Part shown: positions 29,192 through 38,717 of the stretch, one piece after another
How the letters are laid out: each line of letters opens with the position of its first letter
Numbering within the stretch: position 1 is the first letter of the stretch
Source of the DNA: a bacterium
Lineage (GTDB): Bacteria; Omnitrophota; Gorgyraeia; Zapsychrales; Zapsychraceae
DNA length: 49,940 nucleotides
Assembly (NCBI GenBank): GCA_030429765.1
Contig: JAUIER010000009.1
Span: forward strand, 1-49,940
Direction of reading: 5' to 3'
The notes under the pieces: model-generated
Seen by the model: the letters and a program-made list of their open reading frames with translations, nothing else
The model's database searches: none
Told to the model about the DNA's origin: nothing
Translations under genes and position numbers: made by a program

Positions 29192-30198
29192 TGGCGCTGG
29201 ACAAGACGCTTAAATTTGTGCGCAGCAACGGCATGTTCCTGTATGTCATGAAACGCCTGCTGATTTCAATCCCGATGCTCCTGGCGATCGCGTTATTGAC
29301 GTTTATCCTGATGCAGATGACACCCGGCGATTATCTGGACACGATGCGGATGAACCCGCAGATGTCCGAGGAGACCATCGAGTATTATCAGAAACTGTAT
29401 CAGCTGGACCAGCCGGTGTGGAAACAATTCGGCGCGTGGCTGATCAATATGTGCAAGCTCGAGTTCGGCTATTCGTTCCATTACAACGTTCCGGTCACCA
29501 AGATCATCGGCGGACGCCTGTTCAATACGTTTATCTTATCGCTGGCGAGTTTTCTGCTCACCTGGGCGGTGGCGATTCCGTTGGGGATTTGGGCGGCGCT
29601 GAACCGCAATAAATTTTCCGACCGTTTTATTCAGTTTATGTCGTATGTCGGATTGTCGATGCCGAGTTTCTTTTTGGCGATGATTTTTCTATACTTTGCC
29701 TCACAAACGGGAGTTCTCCCCTTGGGCGGCATGTACGGCCCGAATCACGAAGATCTGAATTGGTTTCAAAAGATTTGGGATGTGATGCGGCATATGGCCA
29801 TTCCGGCCGTGGCCTTGTCGGTGGGGTCCATCGCCGGTCTGCAGCGGATTATGCGGGGGAATATGCTGGAGGTTCTCGGTCAAAAGTACATTCTGACCGC
29901 CAAAGCCAAGGGGTTGCCGCAAAATCGAATTGTCTATCATCATGCGTTACGTAATGCCGTCAATCCAATGATTACATTACTTGGATATGAATTTTCCGGA
30001 CTGCTAAGCGGGGCGGCACTGATCGAGATCATCTGCAGTTGGCCGGGACTCGGCGCGTTGATGTTGACGGCGGTGCGGTCCAAAGATATTTATCTGGTGA
30101 TGGCCAGTATGATGATGGGTGGATTTTTGTTCTTGATTGGAAATCTATTAGCGGATATCGCACTGGCCAAGGTCGATCCGAGGATACGCTATGACTAA
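29191..30198 (+). CDS. Peptide-type ABC transporter permease (DppB/OppB-like)
   Basis: A 335-residue inner-membrane permease with one N-terminal helix, a periplasmic loop and five further helices. The coupling-helix motif is in HHALRNAVNPMITLLGYEF, and LSGAALIEIICSWPGLGALML is the typical C-terminal signature. GGAGG (29176-29180) precedes the ATG that overlaps the upstream stop as TGATG. An internal ATG at residue 20 gives a more usual N-terminus but lacks a comparable ribosome site. It pairs with the DppC-like permease. Confidence 0.93.
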   Translation: MALDKTLKFVRSNGMFLYVMKRLLISIPMLLAIALLTFILMQMTPGDYLDTMRMNPQMSEETIEYYQKLYQLDQPVWKQFGAWLINMCKLEFGYSFHYNVPVTKIIGGRLFNTFILSLASFLLTWAVAIPLGIWAALNRNKFSDRFIQFMSYVGLSMPSFFLAMIFLYFASQTGVLPLGGMYGPNHEDLNWFQKIWDVMRHMAIPAVALSVGSIAGLQRIMRGNMLEVLGQKYILTAKAKGLPQNRIVYHHALRNAVNPMITLLGYEFSGLLSGAALIEIICSWPGLGALMLTAVRSKDIYLVMASMMMGGFLFLIGNLLADIALAKVDPRIRYD

Positions 30199-31291
30199 TA
30201 AGCCATATGAATCAATGAGCGAATTTCAGATGGCGTTACGGACGTTCAGCCGTAACCGGGTCGCGCTGTTTTGTGTGCTCGTGTTGTTTCTCTTATACAT
30301 GGGCGCGATTTTTGCCGACTTTTTATCACCCTATCGGTATGACAATGAAGATCGACGCTATTCGTATTGCCCGCCGACACAGATCCACTTTTTTGACGAT
30401 GGTGCGCCGAGCTGGCCGTTTGTGTACGGGATTGATCTCGAATACAATGAATATCATAAGCGTATTTACACCGAAGATCGTTCCAAGAAGTATCCCGTGA
30501 AGTTGTTGATGAAAGGCGATGAGTACAGGTTGCTGGGATTTATCCCGATCAAGACGCACTTATGGGGTGTGGAGGCGCCGGGACGGGTGTATTTAATCGG
30601 TGCGGATTCGCGCGGGCGCGATCTATGGTCGAGGATTTTATACGGCAGCCGGGTTTCGTTGTCCATTGGATTGATCGGCGTCTTTATTTCGTTTACGATC
30701 GGATTACTCGTCGGAGGAATTTCCGGATACTACGGCGGACGGGTGGATAATATCCTGATGCGTATTGCCGAGATGGTGATGATGGTGCCGGGATTTTACT
30801 TGCTGCTGGCGCTTCGTGCCGCAGTTCCGCCGGACTTTAATTCGGTGCAGGTTTATTTCGCGATCATTATCATCCTGTCGTTTATCGGATGGGCGGGTTT
30901 GGCCCGGATCATCCGCGGTATGTGTTTGTCGCTGCGTGAACGTGAATTTGTTATGGCGGCCAAGAGTATTGGTTTGTCGGATTTTAAGATTATCGTCCGG
31001 CATATACTACCGCATACTTTATCCTACTCGATCTTTGCGGTGATGCTGTCGATTCCCGGCTACATTCTCGGTGAATCGGCCCTGAGCTTGATCGGGTTAG
31101 GTATTCAGGATCCGTTTGCCAGCTGGGGGAATATGCTGTCGGACGCGATGAGTATTGTGAAGATCAAGTTTTATCCATGGATATTGGTGCCGGGATTCTT
31201 TATTTTTATTACGGTGATCAGTTTCAATGTGGTCGGCGACGCGCTACGTGACGCCCTGGACCCAATGCTCAAGTCGGAAGGTCAGGGATAG
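30191..31291 (+). CDS. Peptide-type ABC transporter permease (DppC/OppC-like) with enlarged periplasmic loop
   Basis: A 366-residue permease. The N-terminal FSRNRVALFC segment and first helix are followed by an unusually long loop (about residues 50-145), then GADSRGRDLWSRILYGSRVSL, five helices, the coupling segment RHILPHTLSYSIFAVML, and LGLGIQDPFASWGNML. The loop is longer than in E. coli DppC and recalls YejE-like permeases, which suggests the importer takes larger or unusual ligands. It overlaps the DppB-like gene by 8 bases. Confidence 0.92.
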   Translation: MTNKPYESMSEFQMALRTFSRNRVALFCVLVLFLLYMGAIFADFLSPYRYDNEDRRYSYCPPTQIHFFDDGAPSWPFVYGIDLEYNEYHKRIYTEDRSKKYPVKLLMKGDEYRLLGFIPIKTHLWGVEAPGRVYLIGADSRGRDLWSRILYGSRVSLSIGLIGVFISFTIGLLVGGISGYYGGRVDNILMRIAEMVMMVPGFYLLLALRAAVPPDFNSVQVYFAIIIILSFIGWAGLARIIRGMCLSLREREFVMAAKSIGLSDFKIIVRHILPHTLSYSIFAVMLSIPGYILGESALSLIGLGIQDPFASWGNMLSDAMSIVKIKFYPWILVPGFFIFITVISFNVVGDALRDALDPMLKSEGQG

Positions 31292-32071
31292 ATGAAGAAC
31301 TTATTGAAAATACGCGATCTCACTGTCTGTGTCGAACATCAGGACAACAAGAAAATTGTCAATCAGGTGACGTTCGATGTGAAGGATGCCGGGATTGTGG
31401 GGCTTGTCGGCGGATCAGGTAGCGGCAAGACTACGACGGGATACGCGATCCTTGGATTACTGGATCCGGCCCTGTCCGTCACGTCGGGACAGATTGAGTA
31501 CAAAGGCCAGGATTTATTGAAGGCTTCGGATAGTGAAATCCGTAAGGTGCGCGGCGGGGAGATCGGCATGATTTTTCAGGAGCCGCTCAATGCGTTTAAT
31601 CCGGTTTTCAGTATCGGTTATCAAATTGATGAAATGCTGCAGTACCATACGGATCTAGGTAAGAACCAGCGCGAAGCGCGTATTTTGGAATTGCTGGACC
31701 TGGTCGGATTGCCGGATCCCAAACGGCTGATCAAAAATTATCCGCATCAGTTAAGCGGCGGGATGCGTCAGCGGGCCATGATCGCCCAAGCGATCGCGCC
31801 GAACCCGGATTTGATTATTGCCGATGAACCGACAAGTAATCTGGACGTGACGCATCAGGCCCGCATCATTGAGCTGTTCCAAAAGATCCGGACTGAGCTC
31901 AAGCTGTCGATCCTGTTGATCACGCATGATCTGGGTATGGTCGGTCATCTGTGTGATGAAGTCGCCGTTATGTGTAAAGGAAACATCGTGGAGTTTGGGA
32001 CAGCCGAGGAGATTGTCTCCGATCCGCAGCACCAATACACCAAAGATTTGATGGGAGCGCTGAAACTGTAA
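31292..32071 (+). CDS. Peptide-type ABC transporter ATPase (DppD/OppD-like)
   Basis: A 259-residue ATPase. Walker A is GGSGSGKTTTG, the Q-loop is MIFQEPLNAFNPVF, the signature is LSGGMRQRAMIAQAI, Walker B is LIIADEPTSNLDV, and the H-loop is LLITHDLGMV. It is shorter than the usual 320-residue DppD because the C-terminal oligopeptide-transporter extension is missing or much reduced. It powers import together with the next ATPase and starts directly after the permease stop. Confidence 0.94.
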   Translation: MKNLLKIRDLTVCVEHQDNKKIVNQVTFDVKDAGIVGLVGGSGSGKTTTGYAILGLLDPALSVTSGQIEYKGQDLLKASDSEIRKVRGGEIGMIFQEPLNAFNPVFSIGYQIDEMLQYHTDLGKNQREARILELLDLVGLPDPKRLIKNYPHQLSGGMRQRAMIAQAIAPNPDLIIADEPTSNLDVTHQARIIELFQKIRTELKLSILLITHDLGMVGHLCDEVAVMCKGNIVEFGTAEEIVSDPQHQYTKDLMGALKL

Positions 32072-32931
32072 TGCTACTTGAGCTTAAAAATATCACCAAG
32101 GAGTTTCCGGTCAAGACCGGTATAGCCGGCACAACAGGGCGGGTGGTTCGCGCGGTCGACCGGGTTTCTCTCGGGGTAGAGGAAGGCGAAAGTCTTAGTC
32201 TCGTCGGTGAATCAGGCTGCGGAAAGACCACGTTGGCCCGTATCGTGATGCAATTGATTCGCGGCTATGAAGGTCAGGTGATTTATGATTCCAAGCCGGT
32301 CGATAAAAATAACATCGCCAGTTACCGTAAGAATGTACAGATGGTATTCCAGGATCCGTACAGCAGTCTCGATCCGCGTTATACCATTCGTCGGGTGATT
32401 GGCGAAGGGATGGAGCTTGATCGCCTGCGTTTCAAGACGCAGCAGGAACGGGAACTACGGATTCAGCAGATGCTGAAGTCGGTGCATCTCAGTCATGACA
32501 TGCTGAACCGTTATCCGCATGAGTTCAGCGGGGGCGAGCGTCAGCGTATCGCGATCGCCCGGGCGCTGGTTCTCAATCCCAAGGTGTTGATCCTTGATGA
32601 GGCGGTATCATCGCTCGACGTGCTGGTTCAGGAAGAAATTCTCAAGCTGCTGGCACGTCTGCAGAAGCAGATGAATTTGACCTATATCTTTATTTCACAT
32701 AATCTGAAAGTGGTGAAACGGATTAGTGAGCGGGTGGCCGTTATGTATAAGGGAAGGATAGTTGAATTGGCCCGTACGGAAGATATTTTTAACAACCCGC
32801 AGCATCAGTATACCAAAGATCTGCTGATGGCTGCATTGAACTATAAATCCGTGGTCCGTGAGGATCAGATCAAGATCAATGACAATGCCAAGCTGTTTGA
32901 ATACGCGGACGGACACTACGTCCTAGGGTAG
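32071..32931 (+). CDS. Peptide-type ABC transporter ATPase (DppF/OppF-like)
   Basis: A 286-residue ATPase. Walker A is GESGCGKTTLAR, the Q-loop MVFQDPYSSLDPRYTI, the signature FSGGERQRIAIARAL, Walker B VLILDEAVSSLDV, and the H-loop FISHNLKVVK. Its start overlaps the previous stop by one base. With the substrate-binding protein and two permeases it completes a five-component importer. It lacks most of the usual C-terminal extension. Confidence 0.94.
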   Translation: MLLELKNITKEFPVKTGIAGTTGRVVRAVDRVSLGVEEGESLSLVGESGCGKTTLARIVMQLIRGYEGQVIYDSKPVDKNNIASYRKNVQMVFQDPYSSLDPRYTIRRVIGEGMELDRLRFKTQQERELRIQQMLKSVHLSHDMLNRYPHEFSGGERQRIAIARALVLNPKVLILDEAVSSLDVLVQEEILKLLARLQKQMNLTYIFISHNLKVVKRISERVAVMYKGRIVELARTEDIFNNPQHQYTKDLLMAALNYKSVVREDQIKINDNAKLFEYADGHYVLG

Positions 32932-32939
32932 ATGATATT

Positions 32940-35081
32940 ATGTTATCCGTAACCTTCTGGAAAAAACTCAGCACTTACGCCGGATGGATCGGGCTCGCGA
33001 TTCTCTTCGGGTTGATCCTTTTAATTGCCAATTTGGAGATTAAGGACATCGATCTGTGGCTGCATCTGGCCATGGGCCGTTACGTGGTGCAGAACCTGAC
33101 CGTCCCGACGGTGGATGTTTTGTCCTTCACGATCAATGACCATTCCTGGATCAATCATGAGTGGCTGTTTCAGGTGGTGATTCATTATGTCTATCAGTTT
33201 TTTGGTTCGAGCGGGCTGATCAATCTGCGGTTTATCGCCGTTGGGCTTACCTTTTTTATTCTGTTGTCGATCGGATTTAATAACCGGAATCAATTTGTGC
33301 CGTTGAGCCTTTTGTTGATTGTGCTGCTGTGCTATTCGATGCGTATGGTGTTGCGGCCGGATATGTTTAGTCTGCTGTACTTTATTTTGTTCGTTTATAT
33401 ACTGGCGTCGCAGATACAAAGCCGCGGCTCACTGATCACTCTGGCCATTCTGCAGATCCTGTGGACGAACACCCACGGGTTTTTTATTTTCGGGCCGGTG
33501 CTGGTGTTTTTAATGGTCCTCAGTGAATGGATCAAGCGCCATATCAAGCTTCCCTATGACTGGAATGCCGTCGGGCGATATACCAACGAAGAGTATCTCA
33601 ACCTCAAGCTCGGACTGGTCTTGGTGATCCTGGTTTGTTTAGTCAATCCATATCACATTCACGGTCTGATGTATCCGGTGGGGGTACTGACCTCGCTTAA
33701 GGGCGAGTCCAAGGTTTTCTTTGAACATATCACGGAGTTGGGTAAGCCGATTGAATGGCATAATCTTTTTGATTTCCAATTGTATTGGCCGTACCGGTTG
33801 ATGATCATTCTGTCGGCGATCAGTTTCTGGCTGAACCGCCGGCGGATGGATATCGGGATGTTCGGCCTCTGGGCATTGTTCCTGTTTTTGTCGCTCAACG
33901 CGTTGCGGAATATGATCTTCTTCGCGGCGATTGCCTATCTGGTGATTCTGATCAATCTTCAGCATGTGAAGTGGGGAGAGTTTTTCTCTACGGAGTTGCG
34001 CCGTCAGAAAAAATACAAGCATATGCTCGCGACCGGTGTAAAGGCTATTCTTATTGCGTGGATGATCAACTATGGACTGCAGATATCGACCCGCGGCTAT
34101 TTTGACTATGACAAAATGGAACGCAAAAGTGAATACGGCGGAATCACGTTGAAGAACTATCCCTATAAGGCCGCGGATTTTCTGGTTGCGAATAAGATTA
34201 AGGGAAATTTTTTCAACGATTTTAACTCCGGCGCATACTTGCTGGGACGGACGCATCCGGATATTAAGGTATTTATCGACGGCCGCACGGAGGTCTATGG
34301 TGTAGAATATTATTTACGGCATCTGGATGCGTGGCGCGGCGACAAAAAGACGTTTGACGAATTGGCCGAAGAGTATCCGATCACCGGCGTCTTTCTGAAT
34401 GCTATTCGACAACCGGTGCCGGCCCGACTGATATCGCATATCTATCAGAATCCGGAATGGATTCCGATCTACTTTGATTTTGACGCGATGATATTTCTAC
34501 GGGATATTCCCCAGAACCAAAAATGGATTGAGCAATTCGCGATCAATCTGGAAGAATATCAAACGCCGCAGGTGGATGTGATCGAGTTGGGGACGCGCTT
34601 TATCGATCCGTACCCGCATGTGGCCCGGGCGCATGCCTTGTATGATCTTGGATATTTTAATCAATCCAGCGACGAGGTGTTAACCGCGTTGCGATTGAAT
34701 CCTGATGACAAAAAAGCGTTAAAGTTGCTGGGCAAGATCGGGGTCAACAAAAAGCAGTATGAAAAGGCGTTTATGATCCTGCGCCGCTACATCATGACGA
34801 ATCCGACGGATACTGAGGCGCGTTATTATCTGGCTGTTACGTTATTCCAGATGGACAATTTGGATCAGGCCGAACAGCAGTGTCTAAAGGTCCTCGAGGC
34901 AAATCCAGGCAATTCCAAAGGGCTGGCCCTGGCTGCCTTGATTTATGCCAAGCAGGACAAGCTCGACGTGGCGGCCAAGATTTGGCCCAAGGACGGGGGA
35001 GAGCTATTTACCCTTCAGCAGATTATTGACGAGATCAATCCCGATCAGGAATTGCTCAATCGGATAACACAAAATATTTAA
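32940..35081 (+). CDS. GT-C-like multi-pass membrane protein with C-terminal TPR repeats (copy 1)
   Basis: A 713-residue protein. About ten to eleven hydrophobic helices occupy residues 15-390. Between the first two lies DIDLWLHLAMGRYVV and later WINHEWLFQVV, an acidic first-loop pattern seen in bacterial GT-C-type glycosyltransferases. A soluble segment follows with NFFNDFNSGAYLLGR and VFIDGRTEVYG (near residue 444). Residues about 565-690 form TPR helices (DLGYFNQSSDEVLTALRLNP and following). It probably works in the cell envelope, perhaps transferring a sugar from a polyprenyl carrier to protein or glycan. No catalytic role is proven. It has a close paralog immediately downstream. Confidence 0.7.
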   Translation: MLSVTFWKKLSTYAGWIGLAILFGLILLIANLEIKDIDLWLHLAMGRYVVQNLTVPTVDVLSFTINDHSWINHEWLFQVVIHYVYQFFGSSGLINLRFIAVGLTFFILLSIGFNNRNQFVPLSLLLIVLLCYSMRMVLRPDMFSLLYFILFVYILASQIQSRGSLITLAILQILWTNTHGFFIFGPVLVFLMVLSEWIKRHIKLPYDWNAVGRYTNEEYLNLKLGLVLVILVCLVNPYHIHGLMYPVGVLTSLKGESKVFFEHITELGKPIEWHNLFDFQLYWPYRLMIILSAISFWLNRRRMDIGMFGLWALFLFLSLNALRNMIFFAAIAYLVILINLQHVKWGEFFSTELRRQKKYKHMLATGVKAILIAWMINYGLQISTRGYFDYDKMERKSEYGGITLKNYPYKAADFLVANKIKGNFFNDFNSGAYLLGRTHPDIKVFIDGRTEVYGVEYYLRHLDAWRGDKKTFDELAEEYPITGVFLNAIRQPVPARLISHIYQNPEWIPIYFDFDAMIFLRDIPQNQKWIEQFAINLEEYQTPQVDVIELGTRFIDPYPHVARAHALYDLGYFNQSSDEVLTALRLNPDDKKALKLLGKIGVNKKQYEKAFMILRRYIMTNPTDTEARYYLAVTLFQMDNLDQAEQQCLKVLEANPGNSKGLALAALIYAKQDKLDVAAKIWPKDGGELFTLQQIIDEINPDQELLNRITQNI

Positions 35082-35085
35082 GGTT

Positions 35086-37416
35086 ATGGCTGAAAAACTT
35101 TTTCGGATCACCAATTATATTGCCGGGCTGCTGCCAATCGGCGCCTTATTCGGATTGATGGCGTTTGTGGCCAATGTCGAGATCCGCGATCTGGATCTCT
35201 GGCTGCATCTGGCCGTGGGACGATTCATCACGATCAGTCAGACGGTCCCCAGTGCTGATATCCTGTCGCATACCATGACCGGGCAGTTTTGGAACAATCA
35301 CGAATGGCTGTTTCAGGTGCTGCTTTACAATGTCTTTCATTTATACGGCATCCAGGGGATTGCCAATATGCAGATCGTCGTGGTGACGGTCACGCTGTTG
35401 GGGCTTCTCTTTATAGGGTACAACCGTAACCGGCAGTTTTTCGTGGCGCTGGTCCTGATCATGGTGTACATGGTCTATCAAACCAGATTTACGATTCGGC
35501 CCGACCTGTTTAGTTTGCTGTTCTTTACCATCTATATGTTTATTATGTCGCTGCATATCGACAAGCGCTGGTCGATCTTTGCCTTGTTTATCGTGCAGGT
35601 GCTGTGGACGAATATGCACGGCTTTTTCTTTTTTGGGCCGTTGTTTGCCTTAATAGGTATTGTTTCGGAGCTTATCAAGCGACATGTACCGCTGCCGATG
35701 GAGTGGAATGAGGCTGGACGTCTCAATGACGAAGAATTTGGGCGCTTTATCAAGTTGTTTGTTTTTACGTGTCTGGCCTGTTTTATCAATCCGCAGGGGA
35801 TTCACGGGGCTATCTATCCGATCAGTGTGTTTTTCTCGCTATCGGGTGAGGATCAGATCTTTTTCAAGTATATCCAGGAATTGCAGCCGACGGTGGCCCA
35901 TTGGCGGGATTTGTTTGATACCCGGAACTTTGCCTTCTACAAAATGCTGATCTTCGCCTCAGGGTTGACGTTTTACTTTAACCGTCGACGGATCGACATC
36001 AGCGCTTTGTTCTTGTGGATCATCTTTTTGATCTTTTCTCTTAAGGCCGTCCGCAATGTCTCATTTTTTGCCTTTGCCGCGTATCTCGTGATTATCACCA
36101 ATTGTTATTCGCTGACGATGAACGACATCTTTCCGATCAGTTTCAAAGACAAGAAGTTCATTTATATCACCGGTACTGTGGCCAAGTTGCTGCTGGTGTT
36201 GTGGATCATGGACGTGTGCGCGCAGATGGCGCCGCGGGCGTATTATGACTTTGACACCTACCAAAACAAGAGTGAGTTTGGCGGCGTCTCGCAACGGACA
36301 TATCCCAATAAGGCGGTTGATTTTATCGTCGAGAATAATATTAAAGGAAATTTTTTCAATGATTTCAACTCCGGCGCGTATTTGATCGGCCGGGCCTTTC
36401 CCAATGTGAAGGTATTTATCGACGGGCGTACCGAACTTTATGGCGGTAAATTCTTCAAGGAAAAGTATCTGGAAGTCTGGAAGCACGGCAACGGTGAGGT
36501 GTTTGAGGAGATTGTGGCCAAGTACAATGTAACTGGGGCGCTACTGAATTCTTCCAAGGAAGTGATTCCGCCGGATATTCTCAAGTATATTAGTAGTCGA
36601 CCGGAGTGGGTTCCGGTTTACTTTGACTACGACGGTCTGATTTTTTTAAAGGACGTTCCTGAAAATCAGTCCCACATCGAACGTTTCCGGATTGATCTGG
36701 CAAATTGGAAGCCGCCCCGGGCCGATTTATACCGCTATTCAACGGCCAGAATCGAGCCGTACCGCTACAACAATCGCGCGTTTACGCTGGAGACCATGGG
36801 ATTTGAAGAGCCGGCCTTGGCCGAGGCCTCGGAGGCATTGAAGATCACACCGGGATATTCAGACCCGCATGAACTGATCGGCAAGATTTATGCCCGCCGC
36901 AAGGAATTTCAGAAGGCGTACGAAGAGTTTCGTCACGCAGCCCTGATTGACCCGGGCGACAAAAAGAATCGGTACAATGTCGCGCTGTCATTGATGGATA
37001 TGAATGAATATGAACGCGCCATTCAAGAGTATGAAAATATCCGTAAACAATGGCCGGGCGATCCCAAGGCCATCTTTTTCCTGGCCAAGGCCTTTGCCTT
37101 TAATCGTCAATTTGAAAAATCCAAGGAATATTTTGATCAGGCTGTAAAGTCCAGTCCCAAGAATGTCATTGATGTATTGATCATCGGAGACGCGGTATTC
37201 GAAAAACAGAGATATCCGTTGGCCTTGGAGATGTATGAACAGGCGTTGGGAAAAGAGGAAGACCAGGATAAAGTGCATTACAAGCTTAGTCTGACCCACC
37301 ATGCTCAGGGTAATCTGGAGCTGGCGATTGAACATGCCACCAAGGCCCTGGAGCTGCAAACCGAGAATGAGGAGTACATCAAACACCTGCAGGAATTGAC
37401 TGCCCAAGAGATATAA
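35086..37416 (+). CDS. GT-C-like multi-pass membrane protein with C-terminal TPR repeats (copy 2)
   Basis: A 776-residue paralog of the preceding protein. The same blocks recur: DLDLWLHLAVGRFI, FWNNHEWLFQVLL, about ten membrane helices, NFFNDFNSGAYLIGR, VFIDGRTELYG (near residue 444) and EWVPVYFDYDGLIFLKDVPE. The TPR region is longer (about residues 565-770) and adds at least two extra repeats. The two genes are 4 bases apart, so this is a tandem duplication retained after divergence. Function is probably that of the first copy with a different partner or acceptor. Confidence 0.7.
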   Translation: MAEKLFRITNYIAGLLPIGALFGLMAFVANVEIRDLDLWLHLAVGRFITISQTVPSADILSHTMTGQFWNNHEWLFQVLLYNVFHLYGIQGIANMQIVVVTVTLLGLLFIGYNRNRQFFVALVLIMVYMVYQTRFTIRPDLFSLLFFTIYMFIMSLHIDKRWSIFALFIVQVLWTNMHGFFFFGPLFALIGIVSELIKRHVPLPMEWNEAGRLNDEEFGRFIKLFVFTCLACFINPQGIHGAIYPISVFFSLSGEDQIFFKYIQELQPTVAHWRDLFDTRNFAFYKMLIFASGLTFYFNRRRIDISALFLWIIFLIFSLKAVRNVSFFAFAAYLVIITNCYSLTMNDIFPISFKDKKFIYITGTVAKLLLVLWIMDVCAQMAPRAYYDFDTYQNKSEFGGVSQRTYPNKAVDFIVENNIKGNFFNDFNSGAYLIGRAFPNVKVFIDGRTELYGGKFFKEKYLEVWKHGNGEVFEEIVAKYNVTGALLNSSKEVIPPDILKYISSRPEWVPVYFDYDGLIFLKDVPENQSHIERFRIDLANWKPPRADLYRYSTARIEPYRYNNRAFTLETMGFEEPALAEASEALKITPGYSDPHELIGKIYARRKEFQKAYEEFRHAALIDPGDKKNRYNVALSLMDMNEYERAIQEYENIRKQWPGDPKAIFFLAKAFAFNRQFEKSKEYFDQAVKSSPKNVIDVLIIGDAVFEKQRYPLALEMYEQALGKEEDQDKVHYKLSLTHHAQGNLELAIEHATKALELQTENEEYIKHLQELTAQEI

Positions 37417-37422
37417 GACGGG

Positions 37423-37451
37423 TTGATAAATATCCATTTCAGACGTATAAT
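37423..37451 (+). promoter_or_regulatory. Sigma70-type promoter upstream of glgC
   Basis: TTGATA (37423-37428) and TATAAT (37446-37451) are separated by 17 bases. Transcription would begin near 37458, giving a leader of about 32 bases before the glgC ATG at 37490. Confidence 0.72.
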
Positions 37452-37489
37452 ACAGCGTTTATATCACACACTAAACCAACAGATATCCT

Positions 37490-38695
37490 ATGCGAGACAC
37501 ATTAACATTTATTCTGGCGGGAGGACGCGGTGAGCGTCTGGATCCGCTGACACGTGACCGGACCAAGCCGGCCGTACCTTTCGGCGGGATCTATCGGATC
37601 ATCGACTTTACCCTGAGTAATTGCATCAATTCCGGCCTGCGTCGAATCTATGTCCTCACGCAGTACAAGTCCTTTTCGCTGCAAAAACATCTATTATCCG
37701 GCTGGGATATTGTGTCAAACCAGCTAGGTGAATTTATCGATGTTATCCCGGCTCAGCAGCGGGTGAGCCATGACTGGTACCGCGGTACGGCTGACGCCAT
37801 TTATCAAAACGCCTATGCGATTAAGGATTGGAATCCGGAACTTGTCCTTATTTTGGCCGGCGATCACATTTACAAGATGAACTACAAGGACATGGTGGCC
37901 TATCACAACGAAAAAAATGCCGATGTGACGGTGGCCTGTATCTCGATGCCGAAGGAGACATCAACTGATTTTGGGGTGATCCAGGTGGACAAGAACAATC
38001 ATGTCCGGGGATTTCAGGAGAAACCGTCACAGCCCAAGACCATTCCGGGGCGTCCCAAAGAAATTTACGCGTCCATGGGGATTTACTTATTTAAAAAAGA
38101 CGCGCTGCTTAAGGAGTTGGAGATCGACGCGAAGGTCAAGGATTCGGATCATGATTTCGGCAAGAACGTGATTCCGCAGATGCTCAAGAACAAACGCAAG
38201 ATTTATGTCTATAATTTCGTCGACGAGAAGGGTAAGCCGAAGTACTGGCGTGACATCGGAACGCGGGACGCGTACTACCAGGCCAATATGGACCTGCTGA
38301 AGGCCAAGCCGTCGTTTAATCTGTACGACCGGAATTGGCCGGTCCGGACATTTCACGAACAGTTTCCGCCGGTAAAGACCACGAGTTCACCTGCCTCGGG
38401 CAGTTCGGTCCTGAATTCAATGCTATCGGGCGGATGCGTAATCAACGGCGCCAAGATCGAGAATTCGATTCTGTCGTCGAACGTCAAGATCGAAAGCGGG
38501 GCGCATATTCGCAACTCGGTACTGATGGAGAGTGTCACCGTCGGACGAAATGCAAAGATAAAAAATGCCATCATTGATAAGGAAGTGGTGATTCCGGCCA
38601 ACGCCAAGATCGGATTCAACAAGGCGCTGGACCGCGAACGTTTTACGCTGACCACTTCAGGGATAGTTATAACGTTAAAGCGGCAGCAACTTTAA
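37490..38695 (+). CDS. glgC: Glucose-1-phosphate adenylyltransferase
   Basis: A 401-residue ADP-glucose pyrophosphorylase, the committed enzyme of bacterial glycogen synthesis. FILAGGRGERLDPLTRDRTKPAVPFGGIYR is split over the nucleotide loop and substrate region, and YRGTADAIYQNAY, ILAGDHIYKMNY, FQEKPSQP and ASMGIYLFKKD follow. The C-terminal third is the left-handed beta-helix with hexapeptide-like repeats (INGAKIENSILSSNVKIESG). It has its own promoter, and the short gap to fabV suggests co-transcription. No other glg gene is in the window. Confidence 0.96.
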   Translation: MRDTLTFILAGGRGERLDPLTRDRTKPAVPFGGIYRIIDFTLSNCINSGLRRIYVLTQYKSFSLQKHLLSGWDIVSNQLGEFIDVIPAQQRVSHDWYRGTADAIYQNAYAIKDWNPELVLILAGDHIYKMNYKDMVAYHNEKNADVTVACISMPKETSTDFGVIQVDKNNHVRGFQEKPSQPKTIPGRPKEIYASMGIYLFKKDALLKELEIDAKVKDSDHDFGKNVIPQMLKNKRKIYVYNFVDEKGKPKYWRDIGTRDAYYQANMDLLKAKPSFNLYDRNWPVRTFHEQFPPVKTTSSPASGSSVLNSMLSGGCVINGAKIENSILSSNVKIESGAHIRNSVLMESVTVGRNAKIKNAIIDKEVVIPANAKIGFNKALDRERFTLTTSGIVITLKRQQL

Positions 38696-38717
38696 ACCAA
38701 GAAAGGTTGAGAGACTT

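Noticed and set aside
33639-34256. 205-residue open frame on the minus strand
   Set aside because: It lies entirely opposite a well-supported membrane protein gene, has a biased composition typical of antisense readings, and shows no domain motif.
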